Shown here: in pieces, positions 23,825 to 32,494 of the stretch
Position numbering within the stretch: the stretch's first letter is position 1
Layout of the letters: each line of letters starts with the position of its first letter
DNA from: CAZEER01 sp964511215
GTDB lineage: Bacteria > Fidelibacterota > Marinisomatia > Marinisomatales > UBA1611
Direction: 5' to 3'
NCBI GenBank assembly: GCA_964511215.1
Contig: CAZEER010000010.1
Coordinates: 1 to 43,289, forward strand
Length of the DNA: 43,289 nucleotides
Translations under genes and position numbers: made by a program
The notes under the pieces: generated by a model
What the model was told of the DNA's origin: nothing
Database searches by the model: none
What the model saw: the letters and a program-made list of their open reading frames with translations, nothing else

Positions 23825-26800
23825 CGTGTTAAGAGTGCAATAACTAACTACGGTAGTTTTATTAATTGGGATGTACATCCTTCTGGTATTTGGGGTGATT
23901 ATTCCTATTTACCTGCTGTTTCTTTTGTTGGAGCTGTCCCCGGACATAAAAACACCGCTCGTTTTTCTTGGTTAAATCTTGAAACTGTAGTTGATGATGA
24001 GGGCGTTCCTATCTACAGTATATGGGAATCATCTGATGCTTATGATGATTGGTATCCTGTTAATGGTGATACAGTATATCAGGGTATTCTATTTGAACTT
24101 GGTAATGATGATGGTATTTATATAGCTGATAATAACAATGATGGTTATCCAGATAACGAGAAATTCACAATTGACCAGATTAATGCTGATAAGCAATTTT
24201 ATTTCAATCATGATGATAGAAAAATTATTATTAGTACCTTTGGTGATGCTGATCCAAATAAAACTTCTGCAAGAGTCGGCTTTATTTATCCATGGGCTCT
24301 GAGACCTGCTTTAATCAGTCGAGAAGATCAATTTGATTTTTACGATTATGGCGATGATGAAGAAGAATGGACCCAAGATGATAACTACGTATACTATGGT
24401 GCTACTGCATCAGAGTCCCATTTCATTAATACAGATTATAAGACTGATTGGCATGCCTCAACCATGGCTCGAACAAATTCTCATCAGGTTGAATATAATG
24501 CCAGTGATGTTTTTGGTGATACCCCATGGGTGAGTGGGGATGATACATATCCCGTATTAGCACACTCCGCCTATTCAAATACATGGCCTGCTGAGATGAA
24601 TTATGCAACAGGACTTATGAGTTCATTTTGGCCGGGATGGTGGTCGCAAGACTATAATGTCAATTTGCCTGGATGTAGCTATTCTAGAAAAGATCCAAAT
24701 TGCTGGGAAGAAGTACCGGGGCGTTTTGTGTCTGATATGGATGTTTATATGGAGTTTGATGATCGTTGGGCTCACAGAGCGAATACTGTGAATACTAATG
24801 ACCAATATGAACAGACTGGTTATCCTATGGGTTTAAGGGTGCAGGCAACCGCGCACTCTTATGGGGTGTCTTATGCTGAAGATATCATGTTTGTAACAGT
24901 GAAGGTTCGTAATGAGAGTGGTGATTGGTGTGCTGAGGATGAAGAAGGTAATCCAATTCTTGATAAGAACGGTAATCAAAAGTGTGGTGACGCCATGATT
25001 ATGCCTGATGGTACAAAACTTAATCGGGGAAAAGGGTTTGATTATAGTGGTATGTCTCTTGGTTTTTATATGGACGCCGATGTTTTAATGGGTGATTGGG
25101 CAGGTTATAATGGCGGGTTGCATACTAATGATGATGATTTTATGAAGTATTATTGGGAAGTTTTTGAAGTTAATAATGATAGAATGCTTATCAGTATGGC
25201 AATGATAGGTGACCACGATGGACTTTCAGGAGCTGTTGGTTACGCGTTGGATACACCTGCTGTAGCATCGCCTGGTAATGATTTTGGAGTTGTTGCTACT
25301 CAATTACTTGATTCTCCAAGGGCAACTGACCCCGTCGATTTGGATCAGGATGGAACGATTGATATATTTCCGGGAGAGCCACTTAAAATGACTGACTGGC
25401 ACTGGGTAGACTGGTATCAGCGTCCTGGTGTGGTATCGCCTGAATCAAACTCGAGTAGTTGTTATGCAGGTTATGAAGGGTGCCCTGTTGCGAGAAATAA
25501 AGAAGAAATCCTTTACAAGCTTATGGTTGGAGACACGTCTAATCTTAGTGATGGTGAAAAATCATGGCACTTTCACACACCTAATCCAGGTACAGACCTT
25601 GGCGAAGAGTTAAATCCTCATTTTGATTCTGTCGACGGCTTAAAGTTAGAGTCGGTTTATGCTAGAGACCCAGCAGGATTGGATTGTGTGTTGATTATGA
25701 GTTGCGGACCTTTTGATCTACCAGTTGGTAGAGAGGTGCCGTTTTCATTTTGTATTATTTTTGGGCAGACTGAAGATGATTTAATTAATAATGCCAGATT
25801 TGCGCAGGTAATGTACAATTCACGCTACCAAGGATTTACCCCACCAACAAGGCCTACTGTGCATGCAATAACAGGTCAGGGAGAGGTGGATATTTATTGG
25901 AACGATGCTGCTGAGGAATCAAGAGATGTTGTTACAGGTTATGCGGATTTTGAAGGTTACAAACTATATAAAAGTACAGATGGTGGAAATACCTGGGGAA
26001 CTGCTGAGGATATGATTTATGATACTGATGGTATTTTTGCAGGATGGAGACCATACGAACAGTTTGACCTTTCGAGAGAAGAAGATTCTCTGCATTGTGT
26101 TTATTCTAGAAGTTTTGATTGTCCAAAAGAATTACGAAGGAACCATGCGATTAATGGACAGGACCCATATTTTCCTTGGTTTAACTTAGGAAGTGATACT
26201 GGGTTTGAAGCTATTAGGCTAGATGTCCCTGCTGTTATAAATGGAGATACGATGCACTATATGTATAAGGATGTAAATGTAACAGACGGTCTTGAATATA
26301 CATATTCTGTTGTAGCCTATGATATGGGTGTCGAACCTCCTTTTAAAATTTCATTTGGAGATATTGGGTCAGGGTTGTACGAGGAAATAGTAGATACAAA
26401 TTATTCAAATCCTGATCAATGGGCTAACCCTGATGGTTATGCATCGATAGAAAATTCGAAAGGGACCACTGTTTTAGATAGGAATTTTGTGAAATTATTC
26501 CCCGGAGTTTTGCCAATTGATGTGATGGGAGATATAGGTGTCGTGCCGAATCCTTATAAAGTGGGTTCAGGTTTTAAAGAAGCAGAGCATCTAAGGCAAA
26601 TGAGGTTTACAAATTTGCCTGAGCAGTGTACAATTCGAATATTTAATTTGACTGGTGAAGCTGTTAGTACCATTGAACATTTTAATTCAGAATCAGGGAA
26701 TGCCTGGTGGGATATGCGAACAATCAATAATCAGGAAATATCGCCTGGTTTATATATTTTCCATGTTGAACAAAAAGGTTCAGGTACTCTGGGAGAACCA

Positions 26801-26830
26801 TTTATAGGAAAATTTGCGGTGATAAGATGA
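23825..26830 (+). CDS. Large exported protein with PNPYK sorting tail (5' end missing in gap)
   Basis: About 1001 residues are visible, starting RVKSAITNYGSF, which looks like the beginning of a mature secreted protein, so only the signal peptide is probably missing. Residues about 1-650 are not assigned. A fibronectin-III-like region lies near 670-840 (FEGYKLYKSTDGGNTWG). The C-terminal about 85 residues start with VVPNPYK and end IGKFAVIR, a variant of the T9SS type A sorting domain. The FnIII and tail regions are clearly paralogous to the protein encoded at 27843-31376. It shows none of the transmembrane-barrel character of the receptor before the gap. The stop overlaps the first PorV-like start (ATGA), so cargo and PorV-like protein are translationally coupled. 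Confidence 0.8.
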   Translation, partial: RVKSAITNYGSFINWDVHPSGIWGDYSYLPAVSFVGAVPGHKNTARFSWLNLETVVDDEGVPIYSIWESSDAYDDWYPVNGDTVYQGILFELGNDDGIYIADNNNDGYPDNEKFTIDQINADKQFYFNHDDRKIIISTFGDADPNKTSARVGFIYPWALRPALISREDQFDFYDYGDDEEEWTQDDNYVYYGATASESHFINTDYKTDWHASTMARTNSHQVEYNASDVFGDTPWVSGDDTYPVLAHSAYSNTWPAEMNYATGLMSSFWPGWWSQDYNVNLPGCSYSRKDPNCWEEVPGRFVSDMDVYMEFDDRWAHRANTVNTNDQYEQTGYPMGLRVQATAHSYGVSYAEDIMFVTVKVRNESGDWCAEDEEGNPILDKNGNQKCGDAMIMPDGTKLNRGKGFDYSGMSLGFYMDADVLMGDWAGYNGGLHTNDDDFMKYYWEVFEVNNDRMLISMAMIGDHDGLSGAVGYALDTPAVASPGNDFGVVATQLLDSPRATDPVDLDQDGTIDIFPGEPLKMTDWHWVDWYQRPGVVSPESNSSSCYAGYEGCPVARNKEEILYKLMVGDTSNLSDGEKSWHFHTPNPGTDLGEELNPHFDSVDGLKLESVYARDPAGLDCVLIMSCGPFDLPVGREVPFSFCIIFGQTEDDLINNARFAQVMYNSRYQGFTPPTRPTVHAITGQGEVDIYWNDAAEESRDVVTGYADFEGYKLYKSTDGGNTWGTAEDMIYDTDGIFAGWRPYEQFDLSREEDSLHCVYSRSFDCPKELRRNHAINGQDPYFPWFNLGSDTGFEAIRLDVPAVINGDTMHYMYKDVNVTDGLEYTYSVVAYDMGVEPPFKISFGDIGSGLYEEIVDTNYSNPDQWANPDGYASIENSKGTTVLDRNFVKLFPGVLPIDVMGDIGVVPNPYKVGSGFKEAEHLRQMRFTNLPEQCTIRIFNLTGEAVSTIEHFNSESGNAWWDMRTINNQEISPGLYIFHVEQKGSGTLGEPFIGKFAVIR

Positions 26831-27844
26831 GATATATACTTTCATTAATAATGGTTCCAGTTTTGCTATTTGGCCAGTATCGTGATATTCCAGATGTTGT
26901 GACTAAAGTTGCGACAGCAGCAGGTGGATTTTTAAAATTAGAGACCTCAGCTCGTGCGATTGGTATGGGTGGTGCTTCTGTAGCATCTGGTAGAGGTGTA
27001 TCTGGTATACCCTACAATTCTTCAAGTATTGCATATATAGAGAAGAGTGAGGCTTATTTTTCACATGTAAAATATTTAGCGGGTATTGAGCATGGTGTCT
27101 TAACCTATGGCACTCGTGTTGGTCCTTCAGATTTTGTGGGTCTGCATTTATTTTATTTGGATAGTGGCCCTATGGATGTAACGACTGAATTATTTCCAGA
27201 TGGTACGGGTGAGGATTTTAATGTTTTTTCTATTGCTGCTCGAGGTACTTATGCACGTAGTCTTACGGATCGGTTAAAGGTAGGTGGGTCTGTTAATTAC
27301 ATAAGAGATAAAATTGCAGAGACATCAATGCAGGTTGTTTCATATGATATAGGTTCAAATTTCCAGACTGGTATCTATGGTACAGTTCTGGGTATGAGTA
27401 TTACTAATTTTGGGCCTGAGGTCAAGTACGGTGGTGAGGATTTAGGTGTGCAGGTTGCTGATACGATTGATGTAGATGGAAGTTTGCAGAGGATAACAGA
27501 TAAGTTTCCACTGCCTCTTACATTCCGTTTAGGTGTGGAGAATATGGTGATGGGCCCAAATAGCTCTTTTCTTAAGAATGAGACCCAGACACTGCTTGTA
27601 ACTGTTGATGGAATTAAGCCCAGTGACTATGTTGTCTATGGTAGTCTTGGTTTAGAGTATGGCTGGAATAATTTGGCATTTATTAGAATGGGTAGCCATC
27701 TAAACCATGATACAGCAGGGTGGAGTTTAGGCGCGGGTGCCAATATTCGATTGGGTAAGATGGCTTTATCTGTTGATTATGCATTTGTGGATTATGATAT
27801 CTTGAAATACACCAATCAAATAGCTATTGGATTAAAATTTTAAT
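26804..27844. repeat. 1041-bp direct repeat, copy 1
   Basis: This block matches 31350-32390 with an offset of 4546 bases. It begins 23 bases before the PorV-like ATG, inside the codons for the upstream protein's last residues (IGKFAVIR), and ends one base after the PorV-like stop. The bases flanking it differ (T versus C on the left, G versus A on the right). The encoded 338-residue proteins are identical, and stretches compared base by base showed no difference. Confidence 0.93.
26827..27843 (+). CDS. PorV/PorQ-like outer-membrane beta-barrel protein, copy 1
   Basis: The 338-residue protein has a signal peptide (MRYILSLIMVPVLLFG), then the typical PorV-family opening with LETSARAIGMGGASVA, SGIPYNSSSIAY and alternating aromatic and Gly-rich beta strands to a terminal IAIGLKF. 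PorV in T9SS is the outer-membrane shuttle that accepts cargo bearing the C-terminal sorting domain and brings it to the attachment complex. Its start is coupled to the upstream cargo stop and its own stop overlaps the next cargo start (TAATG). This supports a dedicated cargo-shuttle pair. The exact second copy is at 31373-32389. Whether it is PorV itself or a paralogue cannot be decided here. Confidence 0.85.
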   Translation: MRYILSLIMVPVLLFGQYRDIPDVVTKVATAAGGFLKLETSARAIGMGGASVASGRGVSGIPYNSSSIAYIEKSEAYFSHVKYLAGIEHGVLTYGTRVGPSDFVGLHLFYLDSGPMDVTTELFPDGTGEDFNVFSIAARGTYARSLTDRLKVGGSVNYIRDKIAETSMQVVSYDIGSNFQTGIYGTVLGMSITNFGPEVKYGGEDLGVQVADTIDVDGSLQRITDKFPLPLTFRLGVENMVMGPNSSFLKNETQTLLVTVDGIKPSDYVVYGSLGLEYGWNNLAFIRMGSHLNHDTAGWSLGAGANIRLGKMALSVDYAFVDYDILKYTNQIAIGLKF

Positions 27845-30800
27845 GTTTGCACAATCATTAAAATATTTTGGTTTTATTTTTATGATATCTCTGCATACTC
27901 TGTATGCACAATGTGTTTCAGATGCTGGGGTTGATCTTGACATTTGTGATGGTGATGGATCATCATCAAATTATACATATTTGGATGGAACAGGCTCCTC
28001 AGTATCCGAAGGTGAAACCAGCTATGAGTGGACTGTGCTTACGGTTGTCGGTGATGGGAGTTGGCAGGAGAGTCTCGTTATATCAAGCAGTGAATCGGAT
28101 GAGCCTGACCCTAGGTTTAAGTATCCTAGTGAATTAGCTAATAACACTGATTTTTTAGTTCAATTGAAGGTGTTTGATGAATCAAATAGTTGTGAAGATC
28201 TTGATACAGTCGTTGTTTCAATTCAGTCTAATATGTGCCCTCGTGCTGTTGCTGGTGATGATCAAATTTTAAGTAATGGTTGTGACTTTACAACTACATT
28301 TGATGGATCTGATTCTGAAGATCCCCAAGATGAGGAAATCACATACCAGTGGACATCTTTGGATGGATATGATAGTTATTTTATTGTTTCAAATTCTGTT
28401 GAAGCAACTTTTGAGTTTCCGGAAACAGATGCTGATCAAACTTTTTCATTTATGTTAACAGTATCTGATGCAGAACAGAGTACGACTGATACTGTAAAGG
28501 TTGTATATTTGGATAATGATGCACCTATAGCCGATGCTGGTAATGATATTGTGACTTGTGAATATCAGTTTAATCTCTCTGGAATTAAGTCTTATGATTT
28601 GAACTGGAATGAGCTAAGCTATAGTTGGTCATCGCTTGATGGGCTTTCTATTACAGATGCTTCAACTAATAAACCTCTTATTGAGAGTCCAGCAGATCTC
28701 ACTGTAGCAACTTTATATAGGGTGGCATTAGAAGTTAACGATGGTTATTGTTCAGCATATGACACTGTTAATGTTACAATTGAAGCTAACTTATGTCCTG
28801 TTGCAGATGCTGGAGGTACAAAGCGGTTAGCTAAATTTGAATCTGGGAGTATAACTCTTGATGCTGGTCAATCCTTTGATCCTGAAGGAGGAGATTTAAA
28901 CTATGAGTGGACTACTCCTTCTGGACCAGTCTACGAATCTACCGTAAATGTATCAGATTTGGAACCACAAAGTAGATATTCAAGCTATAGCTATATTTTG
29001 CAGGTCATGGATAATGAAAATGCTATTAGTACTGATACTGTTGAAGTAATATTCAGTTTATTTTCTGCTCCTGTCAGTCCAACGATTTATGCTGTGGCAA
29101 GTCATGGTCAGGTCCTTGTTTCTTGGGATGCCTCTTCAGAAGCGTCGTATGATTCGTTAACAGGTTATGCAGACTTTGAAGGATATAAATTATATCGTTC
29201 TATTGATGGAGGCACAACTTGGGGTGGGGATGATGATAAATTGTATGACTTCAATGGTCAGTTTGTTGGTTGGTTGCCTTACGCTCAATTTGATTTTGAT
29301 TATGAAGAAGATTTTTTTCATTGTATATATGACCACAATGGTGACTGTGAGCCTGAAGATACTAGGCAAACTTCAGTAGGTGGGCTTGATCCTTATTTAC
29401 CTCGCTTTAGCTTAGGTAGTAATACGGGTCTAGAGTATTCTTACGTTGATTCTAATGTTATAGATGGTGTGGAATACACTTATACGGTTACTGCCTATGA
29501 TATGGGTTTGCCTCCATTTGATCTATTTTTAACTGAGACTGATTCATCTGGTATATTTACTGCTGATACCATATGGCCTGTGTCTAACCCCGGTAGTTTT
29601 ATTGGTCCGGATTCCATTGATTTTTTTGATGATTCTGGTAATTGGATCAGAAGAGATGCAAATCCTAAAAGAGGATTCCCATTTTTAGAATCGGCGAAGG
29701 GCGATACGGGTGATCATAACTTAATTACTGTGGTTCCTGGCTATACAGCCTTAGATATATCTTTTCCTGATGCTAACGATATCGAAGCATTATTTACTTC
29801 AGACAGCGCAAATATTGGTACTGGTGACAGAGAATATTTTATAGTTGATAGAACTAAAATTGTTCAGGATCAGGTGAAATATGAAATCCAAGCAAGCCAG
29901 AGTAATGCTGCTGTTGAAGGTATGGCATGTGAGAATCCATATGTATTTGGTTATGTTGTAAAAGACAGTTTGGGTATGCCTGATTCAACAATAACATTTT
30001 ATGAAAATGAATTGAATTTTTTTGAAAAGGATTCTATATCAGGTTTGCCTGGAACTATCTATGAAAATGAGTCTTTTATTGTTCCAGTATATGATATTAT
30101 TACACCTGTTGATAGGTGGAGTTCTCAGTTTAAGGGTATAAGGTTTAAAATAAAAAATAAGATACCTCTTAATGTTTCAGCGGTTCCACCGGTTAGTATT
30201 GATTCACTTTTATGGTCTTGGGCTAGTCCTGATAGTGGTGAAATGGATACGGTGAAATTATATAATTTATATTTAAGTGTATTTCCAAATCTTTCTTATA
30301 CAAATGTTACAAGTTATCTGAGAAGATTAAATTTTGATTATAGGGTTGATTTTTATTCTGAGCCTGATAGCGGAAATTTTATTTCAATTACCAACGCTTC
30401 TGGGCCGGGTAAAATGTATTTTCCCTTCAAAATAACTAACACTTGGACTGGAAAAGAGGTAGGCTTGATGTGTAATGATTATGGTTCTGCAGATGCTTCG
30501 CCAATTGACTACGCTAATGGAGCTGCAGATTATGTTTGGACTTCTGGTGAAGATATTTTCCTAATTCAGGATTCTCTAAGGATTGCCGGTGCATGGTTTG
30601 AGGCGTATAATTATAATTTGGACTTATTGTTACCTTTGAGTAATAGTTATAAAACAAGAAAGGCTTACGATAATACAAAAGATTACAGTCAGGGTGATAC
30701 GGTCTTTTATCAGGGTTCACTTTGGCGCTCTTTGGTACCTGCAGACGCCGGTGTTAAACCTCAATCAGTTTTTTCAGATGAGCAGGATGATGGATTGAGG

Positions 30801-31376
30801 AATAACCCTTGGAGACCGGCTTATCCTTGGAAAGGTGGTGAGCAGATGTTGATTAAACCTCACAAACTTTTTGTTGATGGAGATAATTGGTACTCTAACA
30901 TGTCTAAATTAGGAGAAGAGGTAGGTATTCCAGATACGTTATGTTTAGACTCTATTAAAGTGGTGCCTAACCCTTATAAAGCCAGTTCAAGGTTTAATGA
31001 AACACCTAATCTAAGAAAAGTAAGATTTACACATTTACCAACAGCATGTCAAATTTCTATCTTCACGATTGCAGGTGAACATGTAACAACATTTGACCAT
31101 CAACAGCAGTTTGATGGAAATGCATGGTGGAATTTACGAACGGGTAATAATCAGGATGGAGCTGAAGTTGCTCCTGGTTTATATATTTATGTTATTGAAT
31201 TCCCTGAGGAAAAGGATTATTGCATTGATACTTATGATAATGATGGTGATATTCAAGGCAGTATGAAAAACGACTATTATTCAAATAATAAATATGATGT
31301 AAATGAAGATGGCAGTTCTGCGAGGGTGATTAAAAAGACAAAATTTCACATAGGAAAATTTGCGGTGATAAGATGA
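27843..31376 (+). CDS. Large exported PKD/FnIII-repeat protein with PNPYK sorting tail
   Basis: The 1177-residue protein has a signal peptide ending near YAQC. It then carries four PKD-like domains (about 25-115, 130-225, 226-315 and 316-403), recognised by repeated ADAG or AVAGDD starts and YxW cores. A fibronectin-III-like region follows (about 410-560, FEGYKLYRSIDGGTTWGG). A long unassigned part leads to a sorting tail beginning VVPNPYKASS and ending GKFAVIR. The FnIII and tail parts are paralogous to the upstream exported protein, but the PKD region is not shared. Its last 23 coding bases belong to the exact repeat that contains the second PorV-like gene. The start overlaps the previous stop (TAATG). 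A surface-displayed binding or adhesion role is inferred. Confidence 0.85.
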   Translation: MFAQSLKYFGFIFMISLHTLYAQCVSDAGVDLDICDGDGSSSNYTYLDGTGSSVSEGETSYEWTVLTVVGDGSWQESLVISSSESDEPDPRFKYPSELANNTDFLVQLKVFDESNSCEDLDTVVVSIQSNMCPRAVAGDDQILSNGCDFTTTFDGSDSEDPQDEEITYQWTSLDGYDSYFIVSNSVEATFEFPETDADQTFSFMLTVSDAEQSTTDTVKVVYLDNDAPIADAGNDIVTCEYQFNLSGIKSYDLNWNELSYSWSSLDGLSITDASTNKPLIESPADLTVATLYRVALEVNDGYCSAYDTVNVTIEANLCPVADAGGTKRLAKFESGSITLDAGQSFDPEGGDLNYEWTTPSGPVYESTVNVSDLEPQSRYSSYSYILQVMDNENAISTDTVEVIFSLFSAPVSPTIYAVASHGQVLVSWDASSEASYDSLTGYADFEGYKLYRSIDGGTTWGGDDDKLYDFNGQFVGWLPYAQFDFDYEEDFFHCIYDHNGDCEPEDTRQTSVGGLDPYLPRFSLGSNTGLEYSYVDSNVIDGVEYTYTVTAYDMGLPPFDLFLTETDSSGIFTADTIWPVSNPGSFIGPDSIDFFDDSGNWIRRDANPKRGFPFLESAKGDTGDHNLITVVPGYTALDISFPDANDIEALFTSDSANIGTGDREYFIVDRTKIVQDQVKYEIQASQSNAAVEGMACENPYVFGYVVKDSLGMPDSTITFYENELNFFEKDSISGLPGTIYENESFIVPVYDIITPVDRWSSQFKGIRFKIKNKIPLNVSAVPPVSIDSLLWSWASPDSGEMDTVKLYNLYLSVFPNLSYTNVTSYLRRLNFDYRVDFYSEPDSGNFISITNASGPGKMYFPFKITNTWTGKEVGLMCNDYGSADASPIDYANGAADYVWTSGEDIFLIQDSLRIAGAWFEAYNYNLDLLLPLSNSYKTRKAYDNTKDYSQGDTVFYQGSLWRSLVPADAGVKPQSVFSDEQDDGLRNNPWRPAYPWKGGEQMLIKPHKLFVDGDNWYSNMSKLGEEVGIPDTLCLDSIKVVPNPYKASSRFNETPNLRKVRFTHLPTACQISIFTIAGEHVTTFDHQQQFDGNAWWNLRTGNNQDGAEVAPGLYIYVIEFPEEKDYCIDTYDNDGDIQGSMKNDYYSNNKYDVNEDGSSARVIKKTKFHIGKFAVIR

Positions 31377-32390
31377 GATATATACTTTCATTAATAATGG
31401 TTCCAGTTTTGCTATTTGGCCAGTATCGTGATATTCCAGATGTTGTGACTAAAGTTGCGACAGCAGCAGGTGGATTTTTAAAATTAGAGACCTCAGCTCG
31501 TGCGATTGGTATGGGTGGTGCTTCTGTAGCATCTGGTAGAGGTGTATCTGGTATACCCTACAATTCTTCAAGTATTGCATATATAGAGAAGAGTGAGGCT
31601 TATTTTTCACATGTAAAATATTTAGCGGGTATTGAGCATGGTGTCTTAACCTATGGCACTCGTGTTGGTCCTTCAGATTTTGTGGGTCTGCATTTATTTT
31701 ATTTGGATAGTGGCCCTATGGATGTAACGACTGAATTATTTCCAGATGGTACGGGTGAGGATTTTAATGTTTTTTCTATTGCTGCTCGAGGTACTTATGC
31801 ACGTAGTCTTACGGATCGGTTAAAGGTAGGTGGGTCTGTTAATTACATAAGAGATAAAATTGCAGAGACATCAATGCAGGTTGTTTCATATGATATAGGT
31901 TCAAATTTCCAGACTGGTATCTATGGTACAGTTCTGGGTATGAGTATTACTAATTTTGGGCCTGAGGTCAAGTACGGTGGTGAGGATTTAGGTGTGCAGG
32001 TTGCTGATACGATTGATGTAGATGGAAGTTTGCAGAGGATAACAGATAAGTTTCCACTGCCTCTTACATTCCGTTTAGGTGTGGAGAATATGGTGATGGG
32101 CCCAAATAGCTCTTTTCTTAAGAATGAGACCCAGACACTGCTTGTAACTGTTGATGGAATTAAGCCCAGTGACTATGTTGTCTATGGTAGTCTTGGTTTA
32201 GAGTATGGCTGGAATAATTTGGCATTTATTAGAATGGGTAGCCATCTAAACCATGATACAGCAGGGTGGAGTTTAGGCGCGGGTGCCAATATTCGATTGG
32301 GTAAGATGGCTTTATCTGTTGATTATGCATTTGTGGATTATGATATCTTGAAATACACCAATCAAATAGCTATTGGATTAAAATTTTAAT
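31350..32390. repeat. 1041-bp direct repeat, copy 2
   Basis: Second copy of 26804-27844, in the same orientation. Unlike copy 1 it is followed by a non-coding gap and not directly by a coupled gene start. Confidence 0.93.
31373..32389 (+). CDS. PorV/PorQ-like outer-membrane beta-barrel protein, copy 2
   Basis: All 338 residues are identical to the product of 26827-27843, and the DNA also appears identical. Its start is coupled (ATGA) to the stop of the PKD-repeat exported protein. It is the last gene of the series that begins with the lipoprotein at 18255. About 100 non-coding bases follow, without a clear terminator. Identical sequence beside clearly diverged cargo paralogues needs recent duplication, gene conversion or an assembly error to explain it. 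If real, the second copy may only increase dosage or provide coupling to the second cargo. Confidence 0.82.
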   Translation: MRYILSLIMVPVLLFGQYRDIPDVVTKVATAAGGFLKLETSARAIGMGGASVASGRGVSGIPYNSSSIAYIEKSEAYFSHVKYLAGIEHGVLTYGTRVGPSDFVGLHLFYLDSGPMDVTTELFPDGTGEDFNVFSIAARGTYARSLTDRLKVGGSVNYIRDKIAETSMQVVSYDIGSNFQTGIYGTVLGMSITNFGPEVKYGGEDLGVQVADTIDVDGSLQRITDKFPLPLTFRLGVENMVMGPNSSFLKNETQTLLVTVDGIKPSDYVVYGSLGLEYGWNNLAFIRMGSHLNHDTAGWSLGAGANIRLGKMALSVDYAFVDYDILKYTNQIAIGLKF

Positions 32391-32494
32391 ATTATCTCAG
32401 TTCTTGCTTATCATATAAGAAGAAGAGTATTTTAATCCGCCTACATACCACATAAAATTAGTTTTTTTTTAAATAAACAAGCGTGGAGAAATCT

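Noticed and set aside
23684..23878. Minus-strand open frame across the N gap
   Set aside because: It consists largely of undefined codons and has no homology-like features; it is the shadow of the receptor and cargo genes.
20465..32389. Reading the lipoprotein and TonB receptor as a SusD-SusC pair
   Set aside because: The lipoprotein has no SusD-like helical repeat pattern and no glycan-utilisation genes are nearby.
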